Part shown: positions 26,609 through 41,800 of the stretch, one piece after another | How positions within the stretch are numbered: position 1 is the stretch's first letter | How the letters are laid out: every line of letters starts with the position of its first letter | Source of the DNA: Euglena gracilis | Taxonomy: Eukaryota > Euglenida > Euglenophyceae > Euglenales | Reading direction: 5' to 3' | NCBI GenBank assembly: GCA_039621445.1 | Contig: CP154954.1 | Coordinates: 496,001-560,000 of the forward strand | Length of the DNA stretch: 64,000 bases | Made by a program: the position numbers and the translations under genes | Notes under the pieces: generated by a model | What the model saw: the letters and a program-made list of their open reading frames with translations, nothing else | Database searches by the model: none | Told to the model about the DNA's origin: nothing

Positions 26609-28051
26609 ATGGCTCGTCAGAAATTTGAAAGAACTAAGCCACATATTAACATAGGCACAATTGGACATGTTGACCATGGAAAAACTACTTTAACAGCGGC
26701 AATAACTATGGCTCTAGCTGCAACAGGAAATTCAAAAGCCAAAAGATATGAAGATATTGATTCAGCTCCAGAAGAAAAAGCCCGAGGAATAACTATAAAT
26801 ACAGCACATGTAGAATATGAAACAAAAAATCGACATTATGCACATGTAGATTGCCCAGGGCATGCGGATTATGTAAAAAATATGATAACAGGAGCTGCTC
26901 AAATGGATGGAGCGATACTAGTCGTTTCGGCGGCGGATGGACCAATGCCACAAACTAAAGAACATATTCTTTTAGCAAAACAAGTAGGAGTACCTAACAT
27001 CGTTGTTTTTTTAAATAAAGAAGACCAAGTAGAATAAGCTTAAAAATTAAAAACCTTCACTAAAAGAGAAACTTAAAAAACATATAAAAAATAAAATTAA
27101 TTTTAAAATTAAATGAAGAAAATATTCCATCAAAAACGATAGTGAACTATTAGAATTAGTTGAATTAGAAATTCGAGAAACTCTAAGTAATTACGAGTTT
27201 CCAGGAGACGATATTCCTGTTATACCTGGATCAGCCCTATTATCTGTTGAAGCATTAACAAAAAATCCTAAAATTACTAAAGGAGAAAACAAGTGGGTGG
27301 ATAAAATATTAAACTTAATGGATCAAGTAGATTCTTATATACCTACACCTACAAGAGATACAGAAAAAGATTTCCTTATGGCTATTGAAGACGTTTTATC
27401 AATTACAGGAAGAGGAACTGTAGCAACAGGACGTGTGGAACGTGGAACAATAAAAGTAGGTGAGACAGTAGAACTTGTAGGATTAAAAGACACACGTTCC
27501 ACAACAATAACAGGACTAGAAATGTTTCAAAAAAGTTTAGATGAAGCTCTTGCAGGAGACAACGTTGGAGTTTTATTAAGAGGTATACAAAAAAATGATG
27601 TTGAACGAGGAATGGTATTAGCAAAACCAAGAACAATAAATCCACATACAAAATTTGATTCCCAAGTATACATTCTTACTAAAGAAGAGGGGGGAAGACA
27701 TACACCTTTTTTTGAAGGATATAGACCACAGTTTTATGTACGTACAACAGATGTAACTGGAAAAATCGAATCATTTAGATCAGACAATGATAATCCTGCG
27801 CAAATGGTAATGCCTGGGGATAGAATAAAAATGAAAGTAGAATTAATACAACCCATTGCAATAGAAGTGTCGTTTAATAAAATAAAATAAAATAAAATAA
27901 AATAAAATAAAATAAAATAAAATAAAATAAAATAAAAACTTTCGTTTAAATTATATCAAATAAAACATATTGGAAAAAAGGTATGAGATTTGCAATTAGA
28001 GAAGGTGGTAGAACTGTGGGTGCCGGCGTTGTTTTATCAATAATACAATAA
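26609..28051 (+). CDS. tufA: tufA second copy, three exons
   Basis: Exons 26609-27033, 27137-27866 and 27977-28051 give the same 409-aa EF-Tu. Intron 1 is 103 nt and starts ATAAG. Intron 2 is 110 nt, 10 nt shorter than in the other copy because the AAAAT run has about two fewer units. Confidence 0.95.
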
Positions 28052-28058
28052 TTAATTT

Positions 28059-28977
28059 ATGAATCTAAGAGATATAAATAATATGACACTTTCAAAAAAT
28101 GAAAATATAAAAGCAAAACAAAAACAAATAAACCTCCCAAAAATATTGCGTCAAGAAATAAAAGAAAATAATAAAATAATAAAATGGTTTTATAATATTG
28201 TAATGTTATTAGGAGGAATCGGATTTTTAATAGTAGGAATATCAAGTTATATAGGAAATAATCTAATATATTTTTTAGACGCAAGCGAAATAATATTTTT
28301 TCCTCAAGGAATAACAATGTGTTTTTATGGTACTTGCGGAATTTTATTTAGTATAAATCAAATAAGTATAATTTTAAACGGAGTTGGCGAAGGTTATAAC
28401 GAATTCAACAAAGAGTTAAATTTAATGACAATTTACCGAAAGGGTAAACAAGGAAAAAATTCTGATATAAATATAACGTATTCACTTAAAGACATAGTAA
28501 AAGAATGAGATAACTGCAATTAATATACGTCTCAATAAAATATATAAGTAATTAACTAAAAAAATATAATTATAAATATAAACCAAGAATCAAAAGTATT
28601 ACAAACATTTTAATATGTCAAAAATAGAATAAAAAATAAATCATTAAAATATAAAATTTAATAAAAAATAAAAATATTATTGCATAATCATTAAACTTAA
28701 AAATTCGAAAAGAAAATTTAAAAAGAGTCAAAAAAACGAGCTGTCTGCAAAAAGCACATACAGTTCAAAAAAAAGTTTAAAAAATTATTTTAATGAAGGA
28801 ATTAGAATTGAAATAAAAAATGAGTACTTTAATGTAAAACAAAATGTTTTTTTGCGTATTAAAGATAAAAATGATCTTCCAATAATACAATTATCAAATC
28901 CAATAAAAATAAGTGATTTAGAAAAACAAGCAAGTGAAATAGCATCATTTTTAAATGTGCCAATAAAAGGGTATTAA
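28059..28977 (+). CDS. ycf4: ycf4 second copy, one intron
   Basis: Exon 1 is 28059-28504 and exon 2 28797-28977, giving the same 208-aa Ycf4. The intron is 292 nt and begins ATGAG. Confidence 0.9.
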
Positions 28978-29040
28978 AAAGTTGAAAACTAAAAATTCGA
29001 TAGTTTTCAACTAAAATTCTTTATACATAAATACAAAGTT

Positions 29041-29112
29041 TGAGGCGTAGCCAAGTGGTAAGGCAACGGGTTTTGGCCCTGTCATTCGGAGGTTCGAATC
29101 CTCCCGCCTCAG
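29041..29112 (+). tRNA. trnQ: tRNA-Gln (UUG), second copy
   Basis: Mirror of 103-174, anticodon UUG. Confidence 0.95.
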
Positions 29113-29126
29113 GAAAATAAAATATT

Positions 29127-29212
29127 GGAGAAGTGTCTGAGTGGTCGAAAGAGCTCGATTGCTAATCGAGTGTGTCTAATAAACACCGAGGGTTCAAATC
29201 CCTTCTTCTCCT
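29127..29212 (+). tRNA. trnS: tRNA-Ser (GCU), second copy
   Basis: Mirror of 3-88, anticodon GCU with a long variable arm. Confidence 0.95.
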
Positions 29213-29387
29213 TTTTTATTAAGAACTCTTTGAATCTATAAATATATCTGCAAAATGAAATATTTTACACAATGATTTTAATTTTAAATATGAACAAACA
29301 GTAAATTAATAAAATACTAAGAAAGTATTATATTAAAAATAAAGAAATTTATAAAATTTATTTATTTGAAATATGCAAAAATTGATG

Positions 29388-29461
29388 TAGCGGAGAAAGG
29401 ATTTGAACCTCTGACTTCAGGATTATGAGCCCTGCGAGCTACCTGACTGCTCTACTCCGCC
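29388..29461 (-). tRNA. trnfM: Initiator tRNA-Met (CAU)
   Basis: Reverse complement with acceptor core GCGGAG/CTCCGC, anticodon loop CTCATAA (CAU) and T arm AGGTTCAAATCC. The body strongly resembles plastid trnfM (GTAGAGCAGT...GGTAGCTCGC). Position 1 is G and position 72 is U, so the initiator assignment rests on overall similarity. Single copy in the window. Confidence 0.88.
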
Positions 29462-29473
29462 CTAAAATCTATA

Positions 29474-29545
29474 AGCAGATAATGGGACTCGAACCCATGG
29501 CATCAACCTTGGCAAGGTTGCGCTCTACCACTGAGCTACATCTGC
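29474..29545 (-). tRNA. trnG: tRNA-Gly (GCC)
   Basis: Reverse complement with acceptor GCAGATG paired to the ATCTGC end, anticodon stem CAACC/GGTTG and loop TTGCCAA (anticodon GCC). T arm GGGTTCGAGTCCC. No intron. Confidence 0.93.
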
Positions 29546-29550
29546 ACACA

Positions 29551-29622
29551 AGCCTTTTGTCGGATTCGAACCGACGACCACCGCATTACAAATACAATGC
29601 TCTACCACTGAGCTAAAAAGGC
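29551..29622 (-). tRNA. trnT: tRNA-Thr (UGU)
   Basis: Reverse complement with acceptor GCCTTTT paired with AAAAGGC, loop TTTGTAA (anticodon UGU) and T arm CGGTTCGAATCCG. The anticodon stem relies on several G-U pairs. Last of the trnfM-trnG-trnT cluster. Confidence 0.92.
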
Positions 29623-29717
29623 ATCATTATTAATATAATAATGATAGGAACTTAATTTTACTCATTATAATTATTTTGTCAAAACAACAAACTCAAAAAT
29701 AAATATGGGAAAATAAA

Positions 29718-30191
29718 ATGTCTTTTATAACTTTAAACAATTTTTTTAACTTGCGATTAAAAAGAACTAACATAAGAACTCTAAAAACAAAAAAATTAAA
29801 AAATAAAATAATAATAATTTTGCTTTAAAATTCAGGAAAAACATTAAATCCGACCACTAACACTTTTTTTGGCTTATTACCAGAACAATATGCTCCATTC
29901 GACCCACTAATTGATGTTGAGATTAAAAAAAAATAAAAAATAAAAGTAAAAATGAAATAAAAGTGAGAATAAAATAAAAAATATTACAGTAAAAATATAA
30001 ATGTCTAAAAAAATAAACTCTAAAATAAACGAATTAATACAATCTAAAGTAAAAAAATTTTTTTATTTTATTTCCAAATATAAAAATTTATCTTGATTAA
30101 GAAAAAGTTCCTATTTGTAATCCTTCCTATTATACCTGTTTTATTCTTTCTACTAGCATTTGTATGGCAGGCTTCAGTAAAATTTAGATAA
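29718..30191 (+). CDS. psbK: Photosystem II subunit PsbK, three exons
   Basis: Exon 1 (29718-29750) encodes [11 protein letters not shown], the cleaved leader. Exon 2 (about 29847-29918) encodes [20 protein letters not shown] and LIDV. Exon 3 (30123-30191) encodes [20 protein letters not shown] and the FR-stop end. The LPE.YAPFDP...[18 protein letters not shown] pattern is diagnostic for PsbK, a one-helix photosystem II subunit. Intron 1 is about 96 nt and starts TTGCG, a group III size and start. Intron 2 is about 204 nt, roughly two group III lengths, so a twintron is possible. Splice sites are uncertain by a few bases. It heads the psbK-ycf12-psaM-trnR cluster known from Euglena. Confidence 0.9.
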
Positions 30192-30238
30192 TTAAAAAGA
30201 AAATTAAGTAAAAAATATAAATTATTAAAAATAAAAAC

Positions 30239-30447
30239 ATGAATTCAGATGAGAAAAATATCGTAGAAAATACTGTAATAGTTTAGGACAATACTTTAAA
30301 ATACATAAATATTTAAAATAATATTATTAATATAAGATTAATGATAAATCTAAAAAACTTTTGATACAATTAGGATCGTTAACTTTAATAACTTTAACTG
30401 GACCACTAATTATAGGAATAATTTTCATTCGTAAAGGAAATTTATAA
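30239..30447 (+). CDS. ycf12: Photosystem II subunit Psb30/Ycf12, one mini-intron
   Basis: Exon 2 (about 30357-30447) encodes LLIQLGSLTLITLTGPLIIG and ends FIRKGNL, matching the Ycf12 pattern of a helix with an SGPLVI-like core and the RRGNL end. The short first exon starts at ATG 30239 and contributes only the first two residues. An intron of about 105-112 nt, group III size, separates them. The exact 5' splice point was not resolved. Ycf12 is a small photosystem II core subunit. Confidence 0.8.
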
Positions 30448-30476
30448 TTTTATCTAATAGCACCTAAAAATTTTAA

Positions 30477-30605
<129 letters not shown>

Positions 30606-30660
30606 AAAGTATAAATTTATTATTAGTAATAAATTTATCTAAAAAACTAAAATATATATA

Positions 30661-30732
30661 GTCACAGTCGCCTAATGGACGGGCATCAACCTTCTAAGTT
30701 GTTTTGTGTAGGTTCGAATCCTATCTGTGACA
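30661..30732 (+). tRNA. trnR: tRNA-Arg (UCU)
   Basis: Cloverleaf with acceptor GTCACAG/CTGTGAC, anticodon stem TCAAC and loop CTTCTAA (anticodon UCU), T arm GGTTCGAATCC. Its 3' half is where palindrome 2 ends on the left side. Confidence 0.93.
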
Positions 30733-32668
30733 ATCCGAAAAAAAAATAAGATAATATTTAGATCAAGTAGTTCCTTAAAATTCTGGAATAATTTACATTT
30801 ATGAAACTTCTACAAAAAAAATAAATGACCTTAAAATATAAAACAAGAGAGTAAGAAAAAAGCTAATTAAAAAATAATTTACATTTAGAAACATTTAGAA
30901 AATCTTCCCTAACGTATCTTCTTTTTCTTTAAACAAACATAAAAACTAAAACAAAATTTTTAGCTGAACACATAATAATTTCATTATTAAAAGTAAATTT
31001 TAATAAAAATCTTTATTTACCTCAAATAATGGAATGATTTCAACTTTAACAAAATTTGTAGTTTTGTAGTAAATTATTTACGCGTTAAACATTCTTTAAA
31101 AGGGAATATACAAAAAAAATGATATCGGTTTTATATGTTTTCTAATTTACATACTATAAAAATTTTAATGTAACGTTTTGTTAAATGTTATATTTTATTG
31201 TAATAAATTTGGGAAAATTAATTAACTTTTTAGACACCCTAAGATAATAACATATGTTCAAAAAATTCTATTTCGTTTGTTCTTTCGTAAAAAAAACTTC
31301 TAATTCTTCTAATTATGGTACTTCGTATTTCAATAAATCCTCTCTTATTTGCCATTTATCTCTTGATTTTTCCGAAAATTTAGAAAAATATTGATTGCCA
31401 TAGGATGAATTCTTTTTTGGACACTTCTCTACGTTATTGTTATTCCAAATTCTAAGATCAGGGTTTTAACAGAATTAATTTCACGTAATTCAAGTTTAAA
31501 TCAAAAGCCACTGGATGAACTACAGAAAATTAACTAGGATCTTCCAGAAATTCAAGAAAAGTATGTATACCAAGCTCCTATTGGTAAAAAAGGCAAGCAT
31601 TAAAAAAAGTTATTAATATCGCTACAAACGTAAATCCAGAAGCATTAAGTGAAATCATAAAAAAGAATACTTGGAAAAATTATCTAAAGTAGTTTCCTTC
31701 AATATTAAAATACCGATCCAAGAATTGTAATTTTTACATTTAGTTTCATAGTAAGTTGTGTTATTTGTTGGAGTTCATGGACATTCGCTGTACTAGGACT
31801 GAGTATTAGAGTTTTAATAAGTTTTTAATGGAAGTACAACATGCATAAATTTTATTTGTTACAAAACTAAAAGATGTTAAAAAATATAGATGCTCTTACG
31901 AATACTGCATTTTATATTCTTTTAAACTTCAATTTTAATAACTATCAAATTGCTCAAAAAATAAATGAGATTATTTAGATTGTGAGATATGAATCTATTA
32001 AATTCAATCAAATACTTGAATTGTGTAACAACACACTACAAACATTAGTTAAGTCAGTTGAATAGATTAGAGTTCGTCCATTAAACTTCTAATTTTAAGA
32101 GTTTTTATTAAATATTTTATTTTAAAAATCTACTTAAAAACTAATTGACAAAATATTTTTTGAAATCTAAAAAAATTACTAAATTTAAGATCAATAATAA
32201 AATAACTTAAATTAATTAAGTTAATTGTTAAATATTTATTTGTATAATAAGAATTTTTATCAAAGAAATTCTTCTGACTACTGTTTTTTATGAATTTTAT
32301 TTCATATATGTTTTATATCAACAAAGTAAATAAAAATAAACCATAACAATTTTTGAGGGTAATTTCTAATATCATCAATCTTGATACGAATTCATTTTAA
32401 AAGAAATTAAAAAAACTGAAGTAGTAAAAAATATAAAATAAGAAAAAAATTATGTACTTCAATTGGTTAAATATTTTTAAAATCGAAAGAAATTTAATAT
32501 AATTTTCAAAAAAAGAAAAACAATCTAAAAAAAAGCTTTTTACCAAATAATTCGATTTTTATTATTAAAAACGTTACATTATTTAATTAAAAATCTACTT
32601 ACTAAAAAATAATTAACAAAACAAAAAATATACTTGTTAGTAAAAAAGATAAAAACAAGCATATAAAA
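30733..32668. other. Long AT-rich region between trnR and psbA
   Basis: About 1.9 kb with no intact gene. It holds a decayed coding-like stretch on the plus strand (about 31260-32092, separate entry). The rest (30733-31260 and 32093-32668) is very AT-rich sequence in which I see no gene, tRNA or clear repeat. Confidence 0.6.
31260..32092 (+). pseudogene. Decayed coding-like region with in-frame stops
   Basis: On the plus strand, protein-like segments follow one another but are broken by stops and frame changes: DELQKIN, then LPEIQEKYVYQAPIGKKGK, then NIATNVNPEALSEIIKKNTW, then a hydrophobic IVIFTFSFIVSCVICW piece. From ATG 31874 comes MLKNIDALTNTAFYILLN and on to RPLNF and TAA at 32092, with two internal TAG codons. 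No family was recognised. The mirror copies carry the same stops. It may be a lost plastid ORF or a decayed intron-encoded or mobile ORF. The opposite strand also shows an open-looking segment near 31300-31430, so the orientation is not certain. Confidence 0.35.
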
Positions 32669-35636
<2,968 letters not shown>

Positions 35637-35661
35637 CAATAAATTAATTAAATTAATCTCC

Positions 35662-35679
35662 CAGTCGCAAACGCGACTG
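35662..35679 (-). promoter_or_regulatory. Hairpin in the psbA 5' leader
   Basis: Perfect 7-bp stem CAGTCGC/GCGACTG with a 4-nt loop, about 25 nt before the psbA ATG and followed by GGGAG. GC-rich stems are rare in this DNA, so a role in mRNA stability or translation of psbA is plausible. The mirror is at 51567-51584. The third copy keeps a 6-bp stem despite sequence changes. Confidence 0.5.
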
Positions 35680-35722
35680 TTGATAAAATTATAACATAAA
35701 AAATTAAATATTTTATTATATA

Positions 35723-35804
35723 TACCTTCGACCGGAGTTGAACCGGTACGCTTTATAAGCACATGATTTTAAGTCATGAGTGTCTACCATTTCACCACGA
35801 AGGC
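35723..35804 (-). tRNA. trnL: tRNA-Leu (UAA)
   Basis: Class II tRNA with acceptor GCCTTCG/CGAAGGT, anticodon loop CTTAAAA (UAA), variable arm and T arm CCGGTTCAACTCCGG. Uninterrupted, unlike the intron-bearing trnL(UAA) of many plastids. It lies between psbC and psbA. Confidence 0.95.
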
Positions 35805-35862
35805 ATTTAAAACACACAAATTAAATATAAATTATTTTTAACTTATATTTAAATTACAAAAT

Positions 35863-38800
35863 TTAATCCAAAGGCTTCAATTTACGAGCAATTTCACGAG
35901 AACGATCAATTCCTTTTTCAAAACCAATAGCAGCCGCACGAGCTCTACCGGCATGCCATAAATGACCAACAAAAAAGAAGAAAGCTAAAACAAAATGAGA
36001 TGTTGCCAACCAACTTCTAGGATTAACGAAATTTACAGCATTAATCTCTGTAGCAACACCTCCAACAGAATTTAAAGACCCTAAAGGAGCATGCGTCATA
36101 TATTCTGCTGCTCTACGTTCTTGCCAAGGCTGAACATCATTTTTTAACTTATTTAAATCTAAACCATTAGGACCACGCAAAGGCTCTAACCAAGGACCAC
36201 GAAAATCCCAAAAACATAAAGTAGTTTTTCCAAAAATAAAAATTATAAAGAAAATACCCATTTACAAAATGTAAAAAACGATTTACGTTATACAGCTTTT
36301 TTAATATTTCCAAAAAAAATTTTCCTGAACAAAACACAAAATGAATAATTTCAACTTAATTTTCATCTTATTAAAGTAAATAAAAATTTAAAACTAAAAT
36401 AATTCAAGAATTATCAACCTTAAAAGAAAAATTATAAATTATATGTTTACTCCCATTTTTATTAAAAAGATCGATTTAACATTATTATTCAATGAAAAAA
36501 TTTTAATAATTAAAAATCTCCAAACCACGCTTATATTACAAAAAAAATAACAAACAAAGTGAAAACGTTATTAAACTTATAAAAAAACAACAATTAAAAA
36601 ATAAAGTATATTTACATTAACATATATCAATATCACACGCATAGTTTCACCACCAAAAATGATTTCGCCAGTAGGAGACTTCATTAAATAATTAAACTAG
36701 AGAAAAACCTGTTAACAAACATTGCAAGACTCAAAGAAGTCAAAATGCTTTGAAAAAAACTATTAATAAAAATCAAACTAATTTTTTGTTATAAAGTTTG
36801 AATAAAACTAAAACAATATAAAAAACTGATCAATTTTATAAAAAAAAATAATTACTATTTCAAAATCAATTAAGATTTTAAAAATAAAAATTTTATCATC
36901 ATACATCCTAATATATTTTTAGCAAAACTTTGAATAAAATTTCAAAAAATTAAATACGATTGCTATAAAAACATCAAACATTTTAAACAACGCACTTTAC
37001 CTAATCCCGTTGGACCTTGTGCAGAAGCTATGTTTGTACCTAAACGTTGGTCACGAATCAAAAATGTAAAAGCTTGAGCTTGAGATGCTTCAGGGCCTGT
37101 TGGACCATAAAATTCACTAGGATATACGGTATTATTAAACCACACCATTGGCACAGCTATAAATCCCATTGTAGCAACAGCACCAAGACTATAGGACAAA
37201 TAAGCTTCACCAGACCAAACGAAAGTACGAACAACCCATGGCGATGGTCTAGAACAAATATGCCAAAATCCTCCTGAAACTAAAAGAATTCCAATCCAAA
37301 TATGGCCACCAATAACATCTTCCATACTGTCAACACTAACGATTCCTAGTAGAAAATACAGTAATGTGATTCCCTAAAAAAATCGTGCATGCATTTTTCA
37401 ATGCACACGACTTACAAAATATTATTATAAAATATGTTTAAAATAATTTTTAATAATCTTGAACAATTAAAATAAATTATTTTTTATTTAAATAATTGAA
37501 TTTTTAATTCAAAAATAAAATTTGAAAGTTTTCAGAATCGTAAAAATAAAAGTTACAATTATTCTAACTTTGTTTTTTGTGAAGATTCACAAATCTTAAA
37601 ATATCAAATTAGCAATAAAAAATAAAATAAAATGATTTATTATAAAAATATAAAATTCATAATGCTAAATTTTTGTTATTTCCATACTTTTATTTTAATT
37701 ATAAAAATGTAAGTTCAAAAAAAAGGCCTAACTTAAAATTGTAAGTAATATTTATTAGAAAGAAGAAAATAAACAAAATTAAAAAATTTTATATACAAGG
37801 CCCTTAAATTTCCACTTAATTTATAAACCTAAAAATTAAAAATAAAAATTAATTATTTATTAAGTGCTTCATTTTACTAGAATGTCCCGAAACAAAGTAA
37901 TATGCTTAATATTAGAATAATAAAAGTTAAAAACTCAAAAAATATGGACTTTTACAAATCGCAACCATCCTTCACCACCAAAAGGAGATTTTACAAGATA
38001 GCCAAATATAATAAAAGGATTTAATGTTGGATTTGTTATTGAACGAACATCACCACCACCGGGTTAAAGTAGACAGTCCTACTAATACTAGTAGGACTAG
38101 TCTCTTATTCAAAACCAAATATGAAATTTTCAAATCTTATGGCTATTAAATTATAAAATGTAAGTAGTTTTATTCCCAAATAATAAAAAATATTACCTAA
38201 AACTTACAATAAATATAAAGACGATTATTCTTAAATTTAATTCATCCTGATAAAAATCTTTAAAACTTATAAAATAAATTATTAAAAACTAAAAAAATTA
38301 ATTAAATTAGTTACCTAACCCTCCTAGTAAAAATATAAACTATACTTCGTTTTTTTGTTTTTTTTAAGACTTTTTAAAATTTTTTCTACATTTAAGCCAA
38401 AATACAAATATAATGTTTCAATATAATAAGATTCGACCATATTACAAAATCATAATGTACTTATTAATTTACATTTAAGTTAACAAAACAATTAAATACA
38501 AATAAAATGAATAACCAAAACTTAGCTAGCCTATTTAACAAAATTTTTATTTCTCAAATTTTGAGAAATAAAAAATGAAATCCTAAAATAATTAATAACT
38601 ATTAACAATTAATAAATATCTTTCTAACTCTATTTTACAAAAAACTATAGAAATCAGCCTATAAAAACAAAAATTTTCATAAAATTTAAAATATTATAAC
38701 AATTATACTAACACAAATTTACGAATCGCACGACACCAAGTATCATAAACACCGCCACCATACATAGCTTTCCAAGCAAGTAAAAGTGCACCTAAACCTA

Positions 38801-41800
38801 AATAGGATAGAACAAAAGATATAAACAAATAAGTCTTCCTTTAAACACAACAAAAATTATTTTATTTATTATGCTCAAATTACTGATGTAAAAAATAATT
38901 AAAATAATTTTTCTTTAAATTAAAGAAAAGCAAAAAAACAAAATGCAATTTTAATCCAAAAGGTAATTTTATCAAATAAAGATCACTATAATTCAATTAT
39001 CTTGCTTTTTGAAATATCAAAAAACTTTCAATAATGCATAAAAAAATAATTAATTAGAATTAAAAAATTTTTATAGTTAAACGTAGCTTTAAAATTCTTT
39101 TAATAGTATTATTCTTTAATTATTTTTATTTAATATACTTATTGTTAAATAAAAAACAAGCAACAAACCGTTAAAATTTAAATTTATAAAAAATAAATAC
39201 TTTAAAACCATCATAAAATTAATTGTTATATTAAAATTTTTACCTGCACAAAGCATAAATGAATACCTAAAATTGCAGCTAATTTTTTCTTACGTTTCCA
39301 TGTATATCCAAAGAAGCGAAAAGACTCTTCTAAAGTGTCAGGACCTGCTAAAGAATATCGAATAGACTTTTTTTACCATTACAAAAAAGCCGTTCATAAA
39401 GCCAAGCATGCCTTTTTCAATACACAAGGCTTTAATAAAAATAAAACTTAATAAAAAATTTTTTATTTTTTGCTCTTTTTAAATATTAGTTTATTAAAAC
39501 TCGAAAAACTGTGCATTTTTGTATTAAAAAATTAAATACTTTATTTAATATATATAATCGAGAGCAAACTTCTTTTGCAAAATTTGAGAAAATTAATTGC
39601 TTACACGTTCACAATATTGTAAAATGAAATTTTTCTAGTAAGTAAATAAAGGATAATTTTGAGCTTAAAAATAAAATGCAAGATTAAATATATCGATTTA
39701 GCCTTTTTATAAAAGCTTTAATTAGAATAATAGTGTCTCCTATCACAAACTTGTCAAAACTTATCTAAACTAAAAATAAAAGACTTATCTTTCATTTTTA
39801 AAAGAACTGCTATTTAATACATCTTTTTTAAACATCTTTTAGAGTGACAAATGATTTGTCATATTAGTAACTAATATAAATAAATACAATATAATGCGAT
39901 TTAAAAAATTAGAAAAACATCCAAAATATAAAATTACGTGCCGCACGAAATACACCACCAAAACCTAAAACAGCAGAAGAAATAAGATGAAGAACACCAC
40001 ATACGAAAAAAGGATAAGTATCCAAAACAATTCCATCAAAACCAACGCCAAAACCTAAAGTAGCTAAGTGAGGCAATAATATCAATCCTTGTTCATACAT
40101 AGGTTTTTGTGGAACAAAATGAGCTACTTCAAATAAATTCATAGCGCCAGCCCAAAAAACTATTAAACCAGCGTGAGCTACATGAGCTTAATTTAGTAAA
40201 TAATCACTAATTTAATTAAACTACTAACAAATTATAAATAAAAATTTTTTAATTTTTATTTAATTTATAAAGGCTAAAAAATTTACCTAAGAACAAAACT
40301 TAAAAAGAAAATAAAATTTCATGAAAAAACTAGATACATTTCATTCCACAATGAACACAAAAATATAAATTGATTTTGTTAAAAAAATTAATGGATTCAG
40401 ATAAAAAAGTCAAGTGACCAAAAGAAAAACAATTTAAAATATGAAAGTTATATTTTTTTGATACAGTATTGAACGATTCAGAAACTAAAAAAGATTTAAA
40501 TAATAATCGTTTAGAAGAATAAAAATCTTGTTTAGATTCTGAATTAAAAGCAGAGAAAGCGTGTTTTTTTACAAAAAAAAGTGAATATGATAAACTTCTT
40601 AAATCCGAATATTTGTGATACTCTCTCCAATTCTTTATTACTGGATATAACTTAGAGGCTTTAACGACAGAACCATAATTTGAATTGTTAACTATTCTTT
40701 TAACTCGATTAAGGAAAAATTGATAATTATTAAGGCTAGGAATTGCAGAAATACCATTTTTAACTTTTTCCGAAAATTTAAAATGCCAACCTAAAAAATC
40801 AAAACCCTTAGTGTTGGATACAAGTAAAAATTTAGAAGAATTCTTTTTTATACCTCGCGTATAAAGTAAAGAGAGAATTTGATTTGCAAGTATTTTTTCA
40901 TTATCCATGGGTCGTAAAAAAAATAACATATAATAACCATAGCGCACACAATTATGAACGTTTTCAACTCCATTTAACATAACGTTTAATAACAAAGAAC
41001 TAAAAGTCGAAATTTGACACTCATTTTCTGGAAAGTGCAAATTGAAACCTAATTCCAACAAACGAAAAATCCCTAATTTAATATTTCTCGGAGCAATTAA
41101 TTTTTTCATCAAATAATCATAATTAAAAATAGAAAAATTACAATTTAACTCAACTTTTAAAATTCTTTTTTTACTACCAAACGAAATATTTGATAAATTA
41201 AGCAAAATAGCTTGCTGAACCTTATAAATAGGAACATTATAACGAAAACCAAAATTAAATGGATGAAAAAAAGCTTCATGAACAGGTTCAAGGGCAAATT
41301 TAATCAAAACTTGCCAGGAACGATCCGAAATAGTCGAAATTGTATCTGAGATTAAATTTTCATTTAAATCGAAAACACATCTTTTCCTTAAAGATTGAGG
41401 CTTCCAATTATTCCAATTTTTTCTTAAATATTCGTTTAATTCAAATCTTTCCAAAAAATTTAAAGTAGTTTTTCCATCAACTCCTGAAATTTTTTTATTG
41501 AAACTCAATTGTGTTACTTCGCGAATAGCTAACAATCTTGCACAATTAGATTGAAAAATAAGTTTTTGAAGCTCATATAAATTTTTCTTATCATGAATAT
41601 AAGAAACTTTAAATAAACGCCTTTGAACTTTAAATAATAAACGAACAGATTTTTCCCAAGAAAAATTTTGATAAAAAGAAACTTGAAAAATTTCATAAAA
41701 AATCATAAAAGAAAATAACAACAAAAATATAAAAACAAAAACTTTAAATCATAAAAAACCACCCCCACAAAAATTAGAATTCAAAACACACCACCCAAAA

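Noticed and set aside
29474-29545. tRNA-Ala (GGC)
   Set aside because: On the coding strand the anticodon is GCC, not GGC; the near-palindromic anticodon arm caused the first misreading.
29425-29616. 63-aa open frame across the tRNA cluster
   Set aside because: It lies antisense to trnfM, trnG and trnT and is explained entirely by tRNA sequence.
31874-32092. Gene using TAG as a sense codon
   Set aside because: Every verified gene here uses the standard plastid code, and no suppressor tRNA is seen; decay is simpler.
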